Part shown: piece by piece, positions 49,905-61,319 of the stretch
How positions within the stretch are numbered: the first letter of the stretch is position 1
Layout of the letters: each line of letters starts with the position of its first letter
NCBI GenBank assembly: GCA_025786725.1
Contig: JAHLTZ010000005.1
Location: 124,001-188,000, forward strand
Origin: Syncephalis fuscata
Taxonomy: Eukaryota > Zoopagomycota > Zoopagomycetes > Zoopagales > Piptocephalidaceae
Reading direction: 5' to 3'
DNA length: 64,000 nucleotides
Made by a program: the position numbers and the translations under genes
The notes under the pieces: generated by a model
Told to the model about the DNA's origin: nothing
What the model saw: the letters and a program-made list of their open reading frames with translations, nothing else
Database searches by the model: none

Positions 49905-51738
49905 TTAACCTCTAACTGTTCCATAGTATGGAATAAAAACAGCACGGCCTGATGGTGGTTTATTGAATCTTGGATTAGGATCAAGTACAATATATCCGGA
50001 ATATGACCATGTTTTATCCTTTGCTATATTCTCCGGTGTACTAATTGTTACATCAAATTCGGATATTTGATTTGGATATAAATTAATAGATCCTGGAAGG
50101 GAGACGACAGCAAGTATAGATGGATTTAACGATATATTGTTAGTATGTGGTGTTCTTAAAATCGAGACATTCGGAATATGTGAGATTTTATACGATAATG
50201 ATGTGGTAGCTACAGGCGAAGCTCTGATGGTTGTTTTCAATAATCTGACGTTATCTCTCATATCAATTAAAGATGGAAAAACATGAATTCTTTCAGGATT
50301 CATTAGTCTGTTGAAATTAATCATGCCGGCACCTTGATGTGATGTAGGAGCATAGACATCTGTATTGCTGACTTTGACCGGAACTGCGCTGTTTTGCAAT
50401 ATAGTTTTAACGTATTCAACGTTGATCAAACGCTTGTCATAAACATTAGCTATCAATGCAGCTGCACCGGCAACATATGCAACAGCAGCTGATATATCAG
50501 TAAAATGAAATTGATTCATTTTTTCATGAACCATGCCAGTGAAAAGTCTGTGGCTTGGTGCCAAGATGTCAGGATAGAAAGGCGGCATGAATGGTTGGTT
50601 GTGCCGTGCAGTTGTGTCGACAGTAGCGCTGCCATCCTCAATGTAGCCATACTTTTCTGCAAAAATATATTTGTATCCACGGTTATCTTTATAGCCTTCT
50701 TCTATAAACAAAGCATCATCTGTACTAATATCGAATAAGGGTATTTCGCAGTTTTGTCTTTCTTTATAAGGACCGTTTACAATGATAAGCCCAGCCATTT
50801 TTGCTGCTTTAGCACGTTCTAACACAGTCGGCATTTCTGCTTTTTTATACCAAATAAGCGCAATGTCTCCTTGATGAAATCATTTAAATGTCTATTTAAG
50901 GTGCTTATATAATTGTTAGGAAAATATTCATTTCTTTACCAAAGTCATATTTCATGTTTAAACATGAGGATGCAAATTCAATACGACGCTGGGTTGTTTT
51001 TTCTTCAAACCAATGCGATAAATGATAATCTTGTCTGGCACCACCGACGCTTAATACAGGAAGATTTTGGTATGAAAAGTACTGTCGATTTCAAAATTTT
51101 TAGTCGTGGCTGCAACAATCATAATCACGCCTTGTCTTGCAACATCTTCTATTGTTGTTCTCAGTTCAGTGCCGGCTTCATCTACAACGGAATTTCCGGC
51201 AATACAATAATTTGCATTTGATCATTGACTGCAGTTCTTATAGCTTGCAACACCAATGAGGTTGAAGTTGGACCTTCGCAGCCAAATACGCGATAAGTAC
51301 CAAGTGTCGCCTCAGGAGCAACTCCAGCGAAGTAACCAGTTTTAGCAACGGCAATTCCAGCCATGTGTGTGCCGCGATTATTGCATTGAAGTTTATCTCT
51401 AATTTTATTGCTATTAATATCACAAATTTGCGATTATAGACGTAATTTCCTTCAAATGCATTAATTCCAAAATTAATGCCACTATCAATAATTCCGAGTT
51501 TTACGCCTTTTCCTTTGATACTCATAGCGTGAAGTGTTTCAACACCAGTGGAAACATAGTAAGGCGTCATATAGACTGGTCTACCAGTGATATAGGAATT
51601 GATATAAGGACCGATGGAACTAGTACTTGCGTAAAAATCATTTCCATATGTTGTAATACTGTCTACGCCAAAATACTGTGTTGAACAAAATAGCAATAGT
51701 GTAAAAATTGTCAATTGCTGTAATTGTTTTGATATCAT
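49905..51738 (-). CDS. Secreted subtilisin-like serine protease (S8) with PA domain, frame interrupted
   Basis: Predicted extracellular protease. A signal peptide (LQQLTIFTLLLFCSTQYFGV) is followed by the catalytic Asp in KGVKLGIIDSGINFGINAFE and the His in CNNRGTHMAGIAVAKTGYFA. A PA-like insert follows (IALIWYKKAEMPTVLERAKA, AKMAGLIIVNG). The Ser region is FTDISAAVAYVAGAAALIAN: the Ser is kept, but the usual GTS-MA-P context is altered. The C terminus has an Fn3-like region (ISEFDVTISTPENIAKDKTW) ending IPYYGTVRG. Frame changes near 51430 (T run), 51205 (TT), about 51090 and about 50890 are each consistent with a single lost base. Either a fading pseudogene or an intact gene with consensus errors; the altered Ser motif is independent of those errors. 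Confidence 0.75.
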
Positions 51739-52194
51739 TGTTACAATTAACTGTCGTATCGAAAAGTAATTGTATAAACTAGCTGAATGAAAAGTGTTGA
51801 AGAAAAGTAAGTAAAAAATGAGACGATATATATAGATAAAAATACTTTGAATAAGTACTTGGTAGTTATTGTCAATTCAAATAATACCATATAAAATATT
51901 GGCATGCTTTAGATACCATTTTAGGTTATCAAGCCAAACATTTAAGGCAGGCGTCCAAGTAATATTATAATAAAACATAACTGAATGGAAGTCACTAGTA
52001 GTTTTGTTTTTATTTGATTAAATTTTTATTTTAGTAGTTATCACGCGATGCTATCTCCTCTTTGGTTAAATTGTACTTTAACTCTCACATTATGAGTTCT
52101 CAAAGCGAAATTGCTTCCAATTGAAGTCAATGCTGTTATGCACAACAAGCATAGTTATAATATTTTCAGTTGACTACTTTGAAACTCACAAAAC
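51739..52194. other. Subtilase promoter side and spacer
   Basis: AT-rich; no coding sequence or repeat recognised before the relic element that begins at about 52195. Confidence 0.45.
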
Positions 52195-53095
52195 CAATTA
52201 TTATTGTTGTTGACTATGCGTAGAAAATTGATAGAACATTAATAAAAGCCATATGGTTGTGATTCTATGTCATTCCGCAGTTGTTATTGTTGTTACTGCG
52301 TACAGTGTAATTTATTTGCGTCTAAATGGTCTTTTTTATTTTCCAATCCTCTACTGTTGCATTTTGGACATATCTGTGATGTAAAATCACGATTAATATA
52401 ATTATTATAAATATTGTTTATTAAACAACTAGTTGATAATAAAGTTCCACTTATTGCTTTTAAAGCTGCTTGATTTGCCACTTCTATGAAAAACAAGATT
52501 GCTGGACTGGTCAATTGTTGCAGAAAGGTGCTCAAAACTGCTGGGCGACAACGACTTTTGGTGATTGTAGATATTGATGAATACAATACATTAAAAGTCT
52601 GTTCCAAATATAAGAAAAAAAAGATGGCAGATTTGTTTCTAAAAAAACACAACAGCACAATGCATAGCGTACTTGTTTGTCAAAACAATGGTTGTCGTAC
52701 GGTATGGCAACGTGGCATTAATGCCAGCAGAAACATGCACAGGATATTCAGTACAATGGCCAGTGGTGAACCAAAGCCTTTTAATTTCTTACCGTTTATT
52801 ATTATAATAAATCAAACTAACGCTGCTGCATCAACGTCATAATCAAATGTAACATTTTATTGTATGTAACATGAAATACTATTTAACGTTTATTAACACA
52901 TATCGGACATTGAAAATAGTACAGATTAATTGCCACTGGTTAATTTAATCAGAGTCAATGTAGCACTACAACAGCTAACACTTCTCAGTGTTAAAAACTG
53001 ATTGACGATTTATCATTCAAATTATAAATCTTTTGTCCCAGTTTGAAACTAGGAAGTCAAAGTGCAGTAGCTTCGTAGCTTTAATAACATACCAC
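52195..53095. mobile_element. Longer Fanzor/TnpB-like relic with two convergent nuclease C-terminal fragments
   Basis: Flanks match the short element at 26.8-27.1 kb. On the plus strand a 118-codon open frame (52486-52842) ends in a TnpB-like C terminus: LLVIVDIDEYNTLKVCSKYK, then HSVLVCQNNGC and TVWQRGINASRNMHRIF, followed by ASGEPKPFNF. Two key positions are lost: the second Cys of the first CxxC is Tyr (CSKY), and the last RuvC Asp is Gly (QRGINAS instead of the usual RDxNA). On the minus strand, about 52400-52300 encodes a different, truncated zinc ribbon (SQICPKCNSRGLENKKDHLD) that stops at CTQ. The catalytic Asp region beyond reads *NHN where the short copy still has WNRD. Confidence 0.6.
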
Positions 53096-54647
53096 ATTTT
53101 TATAAAAAATTTTGCTGATACTGGTTGGTTGTAAATTATACAACAATGTATATATAAGCTGTTACATGCTATTTATGTTTTCCAAATAGCAATACATATA
53201 ATAAAACTGCACACAATATTAAATTATCTGCTTGCTGTGTAAATAGATCAAACTTATTTATTACATTGGGTCTAACGTTTTTATATTAACAAAAAAAATG
53301 AAATTTGTAAAATTTGTTGATATGATTGTGCTGTTATTTATAAAATAGATTAATTATCTTAAATACGGAATATTTGTTATAATGGCTAATGTCACTCACC
53401 ATCTAGTTACATGTCAATAGATTGAATGCGTATTTCAATTGCGCAAATGTTATTAAAAATAATCATTTAATCCCCAAATCACATCAAATAGTTAAAACTG
53501 TTTAATTTATATATATATAATTGGAAAGAAAAAACTACTAATTTTTAAAACTGTACACAGATAAAGGCGCACAAATAAGCACCCAATGAATATAGCGTAA
53601 TATAAAACTTGGTATTTATTAATGCAAAAAGGGCTGTCTTCAATAGATATGAAACATAAAGGGAGCACACGTTCAGTGTTGTTGATATGGATGGCCATTC
53701 TATGCTACATTCATACCACTAAAAAATACATATTATATACTTTTATCAACTCTTTATAATTTAAAACTAACAATGAATTAAAACTGATTGGCATAGTAAA
53801 AGAGAACTACTATAATCCATCCGCTAATGTTGATAATGCTAAATAATACGACGAAATAAAACATAAACCAATGAGCGAGAAATGGATAATTGTCGTATGA
53901 TAACACTACTACTATAACTAGGGTATGTGTAATAATGCATGGAAGGAAGATAGGCCGTTTCAGAAACTAGTTCAAGCCACAGCGATAAGTATTAAAAGCA
54001 AATAGTAAAGAAAATAGATAAAGATAAGCCGCCATTTTCACGTGTTATTTACACGCATGGAATAATAAAGAGAAAAAATGAAATAATGGGCGCGCAAAGA
54101 GCAATAGTGAACCAACTATACGTATCATGGATAGTTAGTTAGCTAGTTGTCATCGGTTGTTGTTGTTGTTATTTTCACTATAACTATAATATGGTTGTTG
54201 TTATTACCACAAATAAATTTAATGATATAACTGGAAAGGGCACAAATATCATTGATTTAATTTATGTTAAATAATAATAGCAACCATAGTAATAGTTGCA
54301 CAGCATGATAGTGTTAAACATAGGACATGTGTATCACAACACCATCATCATCACCATCACCACCACCATCAAATCAAGACAATAAATGAATGCTGAAAAA
54401 GAGGCAGTTTAATACATGTCAGAAAATAAAGAAAACTCCATAGCCACCCACGAGAGGTAAGATATGTCGTTACATCGCTTACCAATCAAAGGGAGGGTAA
54501 GAATATTTACATTATATTCGGATATGGCTTTGGTACAAGCGAGAAGCTTGGCGAGTCATCACCCATACGCCTATAAAGAGTAGTAGAAGTAATAAACAGA
54601 TGCATTGATTAGTAAGCTAAACACTAGATGGGTGGTTTAATAAACAC
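53096..54647. other. Spacer with repeats
   Basis: Contains repeat copy D (about 53375-53500), a TTG run at about 54150-54170, and an ATC/CAC triplet microsatellite at about 54340-54370. No gene recognised. The 3' UTR of the bHLH gene may extend into it. Confidence 0.4.
53375..53505 (-). repeat. Dispersed MITE-like repeat, copy D (inverted)
   Basis: Inverted relative to copy A. Reads (reverse complement) aacagttttaactatttgat, then gatttggggattaaatgatt, attttta, ataacatttgcgcaattgaa and a gatggtgagtgacat end. The middle part equals 47655-47720 of the inverted-repeat element. Confidence 0.5.
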
Positions 54648-55598
54648 TTACTTCTTCAATCGCTCGTTCTCAGCGTTCAATCGCTCTACCTCAGCAAGCA
54701 ATGTAATATGGCTATGCTTAAGCTGTTGGATAAACAGCACTGTCTTGCTGAGGATAGTAGCCTTGCTGACCTTCTTGCTGCCGCCACAGTTGGGTAGCTG
54801 TTCACGCAAATGCTCAAAACCATCTTTGATTTGAGCACGGCGCTTTTGTTCGGACTGGATGTGAATCTGGCGACGGAGCTCAGCGTTTAGAGCACATGCA
54901 CGTCTACAAAACAATAGTAAACAATAAACAGTCAGCTTTATGTATGTGTAAAAGTGTGAATGTACTTACGATCGGCTTTGCTCGTCCATGCTTTCTTCTT
55001 CTGGTGTATTTTGAGACATGCGAGCACGTTTGCGTGCTTCAGGATCGGTAGACATCTCGTAGTGACGACGGCTGTATTCATGGAATTCGGGGAAAGATGG
55101 ATGTGTAGGCGATACTTGGCTAGAGATACTGGGAACAGTAGGTGTAGTCATGGGTGTCAATTGTCCAGAGTAGATGTTGGCGGCGGCGGCAGCGGCAGCG
55201 GCAGCAGCATCCCCAGCAGATAAGGCGAGCTGCGGTGTCATAGGCTGTTGTGGAGTGCACACAGTAGGGAATGAGGCGGCAATAGGAGAATTGACAGCAG
55301 CTGTCACAACACCATAGCTGTTGGCCATAACATGACCGGCATTGGTCAATGGCATTGCACCTTCAAGTGACATGGGGATCTGGGCCATATTGTTGTAATC
55401 AACCATGTAGCTATTGTCGCCGGCACACGATGTCATAGGCAGATGATAGCCGCCATTGGATTGCATGGCAGATGAAGTGATAGCAGCAGCAACAGCTGCT
55501 ACAGCACTTTCAGTGTCCGTAACTTGTTGCTGTGATACAGCGGGGAAGTCTGTACGTGGAGACATTGGGAGAGCAGAAAGAGGCTGTGAAGCGTGCAT
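54648..55598 (-). CDS. bHLH leucine-zipper transcription factor
   Basis: Predicted nuclear E-box-binding regulator. The start at 55596-55598 opens a long Ala/Ser/Met/Pro-rich region with an alanine run (about 55160-55210) and a basic patch before the intron (DPEARKRARMSQNTPEEESM). After the intron (about 54906-54968) the basic region is IHIQSEQKRRAQIKDGFEHL, with the H..E..RR contacts that read CANNTG. It is followed by loop and helix 2 (KVSKATILSKTVLFIQQLKH) and a zipper (LLAEVERLNAENERL). The H-E-QKRR form resembles the MLX/USF-like group. The stop TAA at 54648-54650 sits inside GTAAGTG, a perfect splice donor, so the true C terminus could lie in a further exon. Confidence 0.85.
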
Positions 55599-57533
55599 AG
55601 TTATCCAGTTAGCGTAACGTATAATGCAGTTTTAGCAAAAAGATAGATTTAAAAGTTATCAAGTCTTGATAATTGCCGGCAAAAGAAGCGAGCAGTAAAA
55701 CAAAAATACTTATTGTCGTTAAGAGTGGCGATAATCGTCGTCGTAAAGATGTTAGTAGTAGTAGTAGTCGTATAATGTCGCAGACGGAGCGTAACGAAGC
55801 GACAAAATAAAAAGGTTTAACGGACACGGGTTTCAATGTGATATGCAAGTCAAATAATCCGTTTCTAAATGCTAGCAGTTTAAGCAAAAGCGAGTGCAAG
55901 CACAATAATCCAGTCGAGTCAATATAATATGATAGGGAATAATTCGTCACTCCAAGGTTGGAGACAGTAGTAGTAGTAGTAGTTCGTTGTCGTTGGTGGT
56001 GTTTTTTTGTTGGCGGAGAGCCGTCGTGTTGGTATAGAATAGTGAGTGAGTGAGTGAGTGAGTGAGTAGTGAACGAAAATGCCGTTGGCAAATAATCGTA
56101 CGGAAAAGAGAGAGGGAAACGAAGGAACAACGGTCAGAGGTGTACACGTGGGTTTTATATAACCTACTGCGACAACAATAAAACAATGACAACTGTAAGG
56201 AAGAGTGGCGCAAGGGGAAAGGTGGTCCAGGAGCTGTTATTGATATGTCTGAACAACGACCTTGAGCGACGTTTAACTAAAACTACGCACTGGTGGAAGG
56301 ATTGAAAACACAGCCAGAGATCCTATGTTCAAACACCGAATACACGTACCGTAGGAAGAGGACACGTTAAAGGTTATAAAAGTCGACGTAGAAAAAGAAG
56401 CGTCAATGAGTAGACGTGTAGAAGAAGTAGGAATAGTAGGAATAAAATAGGTTGAAAGAAAAAGATAGATAGAATAGTATAATCGTATCGTAAAACGTCT
56501 CTAAAGCAACAAGACAGGTTTAAGCGTAATAGTAATAATCGATGATAATAATCGTCTGTAGTAATAGGCACAACAGGTTGTGTATGTGTGTGCGTATGTG
56601 TGTGTTTGTGTGTGTACACTATAACAATTGCGTGAATGTAACTGACAGCCCAACTAACTATCACTCACAATGGAGGAAGATGTACGCACAAGGCGAGAAA
56701 ACAGAAGAGGAACGAGGGGCGACGAAAAAAGGAATAGGCCAGAAGGACAATAGGCCAGAAGCTATAAATGTACGAACTCAACATGCACTTCAAACCCATT
56801 CTGACAACATTACTAGAATAAAATAGGCAGACCCAGAAAGGATTTGAAACAGTCATAGTGCTTTTTCCATCTCTCTACTATGGGGCATGACATCCTATAT
56901 ACTCTGTTTGAAATGTAATAGTGAACATTCGGTTTTATTGACTGAGATTGAATTGGATTAAAGCGCAAATGGTAAATGGCTAAAGATACTGCCAGCAGGA
57001 TTAGCCCCGCCTAGAAGCGACCGCATGGCCGTTTCCTTTTCGAAAAAAACGCCATGCAAAGGAGATAGACCTGGGACACAGAGTACATATTCATGGTTGG
57101 TTGGTTTGGTTGTTGCTTGTTTGGTTCAGATGTACGCACAGACAGAGAAAACATCGCATAAAAAAGAATAAAAACGTATGTCACCCACCACAAGATATAC
57201 ATAAAATAGAATTCATTGAGTAACTCATAGGTTGCATCGATCGTGCCCCGTATGAAGTCTACCAATAGATAAGTACAAAACACCACATCCATCCACGCGA
57301 TAAGAGATGGACGAATGGCTGAGTGGCGTACTATCAATAGATAAAACGTCTCACCGACAAACTAAAAAGGGAACAATTAATCGTTGCCAAATAGAGATGG
57401 ACCACTTCAAATGAATACAAGCTAGTAAATCGTATTCATACAGAAAATGGCAATTAATGAACGGGTTACACAAAAAGAAAATGACTTGATATAGCGGTCA
57501 CTGTAGCAACAATGCTAGCTATAACAGCGGTCT
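55599..57533. other. Long leader/promoter region between the bHLH and UBE2S genes
   Basis: Nearly 2 kb without a convincing gene. On the minus strand it is CT-rich (typical of a long 5' UTR), with an AGT run near 55967-55982, (GAGT)n at about 56041-56068 and a TG/CA run at about 56578-56616. Open frames here are compositional. Long regulated leaders are common in front of transcription-factor genes; that reading is inference. Confidence 0.4.
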
Positions 57534-58900
57534 TTACAGCCGACGTAGACCGCGTTTCTTATCGATTATACCGGCGGGTACAATAGCTGGTCGACGTTTT
57601 TCTATTCGATCCATCTTTCTAGGACGAATAGTAGCAAGTTTAATATGATTTCGTCGCGCCAAACGAGCATGATGGGGAATGCTGGACAAAGACGTGCCTA
57701 TTGTACTACCAGCAGCGCAATTAGTAGCATGAATTCGTTTTGGTGATAATGCCGCCATTTCAAGTGCCGTACTCTTGGCATCTTTATCGGTCCGTTTGCA
57801 CTCAGTGTCGACGTTGGCACTCCGAGCATTGGTAAGTACCTTATAGCTGTCATTACTCATATCACCCATGCCATTAACTAATGTGGCGGTCATTGTTGTT
57901 GTTGTGGTGGTGGTGGTGGTAGTTGTTGTTGTTGTTGTAGTTGTAGTAGTTGTTGTTGTAGGAGTTTGCGCTGTAGATGTTGATGTCGATGTCGATGGTA
58001 TAGTAGTAAGTAGTTCTTTACCATTGGATATGGTAGAATGGCTGTTATTGATATGGCTGCCACTGTTACTGCCACTGCTACTACTGTCATTATTGTCATT
58101 ATAATCAATGCTACCATCCTCTTCATCAACATTGCCGGTAGTTGCCGTCATTGGATCGTTATTCGTTTCAAATGCTTGGCGACCAACTTTTGATTGTGCA
58201 TGAATACTTGTCATCATGCTTGCATGTTTAGCATAATCCTCATATCGTTCTAACAACTGTCGGCCAGCTTCCTCGTTTAATGCCGACTCGGCATTTGGTG
58301 CAATCAATAAACATTTGACCGTCTAGTGCATATACTTATTAATACAAATTAATCAGTCATTTTTATTATTTCGCTTACCAACAAGACGTGGCCAATGCCT
58401 AGATTGGACTTCCAGTCCTTTTTAAGTGTATTAACGCAAATCTCACCCGAAGCTGAAACATTGGGATGGAATATTTTAGTGTCGAAATAACCTGTCCAAT
58501 GCATTCATAGCCGTATTAGTAACATGGCATTTAATTGCATTACACTGCACATCATGCAGAAACGAACCTGTCGGCGGTACATTTGGAAAATCGCTCTTTA
58601 GAACTAGCTTAACTCTAAAGTAGCCGTTCTCGTAAGGCGTGCCAACTACTCAATAACCAAATGTTGTATATAATTAATATCGCTAAATTGACAAACAACC
58701 TAGCGTTACCTGGTCCACGAATCCAAGCCTGAACATCAGTCAGTGTCTCCTCGTTAAGAATAATCCGAATATCCTCGGGAGGCTGTAGTGCTAGTTGCTG
58801 CAATTCCTTGGCCAATCGAGTAAACGCCCTATGAGGGATCTGGGCCTATATACGGAACAACGATCAGTTTCAACGAGTATTTGCTACAATCCCCTACCAT
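57534..58900 (-). CDS. UBE2S: Ubiquitin-conjugating enzyme E2 S (UBE2S type, APC/C chain elongation)
   Basis: UBE2S extends K11-linked chains on substrates of the anaphase-promoting complex. The ATG (58898-58900) is an exon alone, followed by an intron and [20 protein letters not shown], then [20 protein letters not shown]. The UBC core continues [40 protein letters not shown] (Cys is the catalytic residue), [20 protein letters not shown] and [20 protein letters not shown], the last block being very close to animal UBE2S. A linker of about 190 residues includes a polythreonine run (about 57965-57890) and basic sequence. The protein ends [10 protein letters not shown], matching the LRRL tail by which UBE2S docks on the APC/C. 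Five exons. Yeasts lack this enzyme. Confidence 0.93.
57888..57970. repeat. Triplet repeat encoding polythreonine in UBE2S
   Basis: Imperfect GTT/GTG (plus strand) run within the UBE2S linker, read as about 22 consecutive Thr on the coding strand. Confidence 0.7.
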
Positions 58901-59351
58901 ATTGCTTATGATGGCGGCAGCAGTGGATAACAAAGATCAGGTGGCTGTCTGCGTGTATAAGAGCCCACGCTATACACTCAAGTATAGTTACAATCTACGA
59001 TCTGGCTTTATGTCGGTTAGCCAATTGTAGGATGACGTGAAGATGAACAATAGTAAATAAAAAAGACACCAAATACAGATGTGACAAGTGCAAGTGAAAA
59101 GTAATAGTAAATAGTGGTAATAACAGTGGTAAAGTGTTACTAGGTCATTGAACAGAGCAATTGTCATTAGTAAAATGACAAAAGCTTGATCAATATTGAT
59201 ATCCTGCCATTCACTACTATTACTGTTACCTCCTTTCCTTCTACTCTATTTTCTTACTCTACCACTACCACTACTACTGCACTACCGGTTACCAACAAGC
59301 CGATTACTTACTTTTAACTAGTTCTGATTGTTATTTAACAATACTAGCAAT
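58901..59351. promoter_or_regulatory. Divergent promoter of UBE2S (-) and HUB1 (+)
   Basis: About 450 bp between two start codons on opposite strands. The HUB1 side is rich in CT and CTAC motifs (about 59216-59280). No other gene. Confidence 0.5.
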
Positions 59352-59782
59352 ATGATTGAGGTAGTCTGTAACGATCGTACGGGCAAGAAAGTCCGTGTCA
59401 AGTGCGAGTATCCTTTTCAACAGACTTTTGTAAACTATCAGTAAAGTATGCTTAACTTGTTCTTTTAGCGAAAGAGATACTGTCGGTGATTTAAAGAAGC
59501 TTATTGCGGCGCAAACTGGTACAATAGCCGAAAAGATTGTATTGAAGAAATGGTAAATAGTTATAGTTAGTAATATAAAAATACTAACAATTAATATTAA
59601 TGGTTATTATTATTATTATTATTAGGTATACCATATTTAAAGACCATATTACACTTGAAGACTGTATCCTTAATATAATTAAGATTATTATAAACTATTA
59701 TTTATTAATTAGTTGGTTATTGTATTAACTCGTATTAGATGAAATTCATGATGGCCAAAACTTGGAACTTTACTATGCATAA
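59352..59782 (+). CDS. HUB1: Ubiquitin-like modifier HUB1/UBL5
   Basis: Binds spliceosomal proteins non-covalently (through HIND elements of Snu66-type factors) and affects use of weak splice sites. Exons encode [18 protein letters not shown], then [20 protein letters not shown] with [20 protein letters not shown] and [13 protein letters not shown]. Three introns: gtatcc..tttag after KCD, one splitting the Trp codon of KKW, and one within the DY pair. About 73 residues, the normal size. It ends with the Tyr-Tyr pair plus one residue instead of a diglycine, as expected for HUB1. Frame is intact throughout. Confidence 0.97.
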
Positions 59783-60037
59783 ATGACTAGATATGCTATA
59801 TTTAGTGCCGAAAAGCAGCTAATGGAATAAATACTTTAACCGCCAACCAACCATTTATACTAGTATCGTTTATGTTGCAATCAATAAATAATAGTAACAA
59901 TAAATAATAAACAACAATGATGTAGCAATAATAAAATACAAGTAAAATAGAAAGCTATGATTGGCTTTATATTAATACTTCACTTTGACCTTTTTATCTT
60001 TCTCTTTTTCCCGACTGATCAGAGGCTATTACTCGTC

Positions 60038-61065
60038 ATGATGCTTGGACGGGTTTGTCGCACGACCAAGCTGCTGTCGAGTGCCACGGCGCCGACAACA
60101 GCTTTAAAAGCAATTGGCGGCAAGTAAATACATGTACTTTATGTTATGGCGGCTGACATTAGACACTTAATAGTAAATACACGTCGGTTGAAAACCACAA
60201 GCACAACAACGCCTGCAGGTGGGCGGCGACTACGGTTTCCTTCTATCGCGATGCCACATCCGAATCTCGACTACGATCCGGTACTTGATCACCCGCTACC
60301 CGACAGTGCCTACGAGATTGGTCGTGTTGAATTGGACGAAGACGGCGGTGAAGTTGACCCTATGGAAAATGAAAGCATAATCGGACGTCAATTACCGCCC
60401 AGCTTCCTTGAAAGCGCCGACGACTTTAATGTTGCAGACGAGGTTGAGTTGAGCGATTTGGAGATTCGTCAACTGCGTCGTCGCACACTATCGCTTCGCC
60501 GTACAGTTAATATGACGCGCAAAGGTAAAGTGCCATCCATGTCGGCTCTAGTAGTTGTGGGCAATGGACAAGGCGCGGCCGGCTACGGCGAAGGAAAGGC
60601 TGAAGACGTGCCAAATGCCATTATTAAGGCTACAAACCGAGCCATTAAAAATATGACGTTTATTGATCGTTATGACAACCGTACCGTTCATCATGACATT
60701 GAGCACAAATTCAAAGCGACACGTATTGAGTTACGTGCTCGTCCACCTGGTAAGACGGCGTGCTATTTGGCTAGAATAGCAACGACAGGCTATATAGTCA
60801 TTTTATTCTAACATAAACGTTATGCAAATATTAATATATAGGCTTTGGTAACCGATCTAATCCATATATTCACGAAGTCTGCCATTGTATTGGTATTGAT
60901 GATGTTAGTGGCAAGGTCCGTGGCTCACGTAATCCCATCAATGTCATTAAAGGCACGTTTGAAGCATTACAGCAACAAAAAGTGGCCGACGATATTGCAA
61001 GAGGACGTGGCCGTAGGTTAGAGGATGTTTATCATCAATACTATGGTGTAGCAGCCCGTAAATAG
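60038..61065 (+). CDS. MRPS5: Mitochondrial small-subunit ribosomal protein uS5m
   Basis: Decoding-centre and mRNA-channel protein of the mitochondrial ribosome. The start at 60038 gives an Arg/Thr-rich presequence (MLGRVCRTTKLLSSATAPTT). A 39-nt intron (gtaaat..cattag, about 60125-60163) keeps frame with HLIVNTRRLK. The S5 N-terminal domain is SLRRTVNMTRKGKVPSMSAL, VVVGNGQGAAGYGEGKAEDV and PNAIIKATNRAIKNM. After a second intron (gtaag..tatag, about 60751-60841) the C-terminal domain reads FGNRSNPYIHEVCHCIGIDD, VSGKVRGSRNPINVIKGTFE and ALQQQKVADDIARGRGRRL. It ends YYGVAARK, stop 61063-61065. Frame is intact. Confidence 0.95.
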
Positions 61066-61319
61066 CTTTAAAATACAATGAATTCAATACGAGCAACTAA
61101 TCAATACAGCTTTAATTTAATAACATATTGAACAGTGTCACTATTACTTCCAATGTATACAATAATTATTTTGTACACTAACATTAAGTAAAATACGTTA
61201 GAACAACAATAATTTCAATATTTAACAATTTTATTTGTTATCTTATGCGGCATTATATAGTTTGCCGCTATATTTAATAATATCGTTATTGATAAAACAG
61301 AACTGAACACAAATATAAA

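Noticed and set aside
55609-56664. Several open frames rich in L/S/H in the region before the bHLH gene
   Set aside because: Composition follows CT-rich leader sequence and simple repeats (GAGT, TG); no conserved motif.
57868-58104. Open frame on the plus strand encoding a long polyvaline run
   Set aside because: It is the complement of the polythreonine triplet repeat inside UBE2S; the minus strand carries the real protein.
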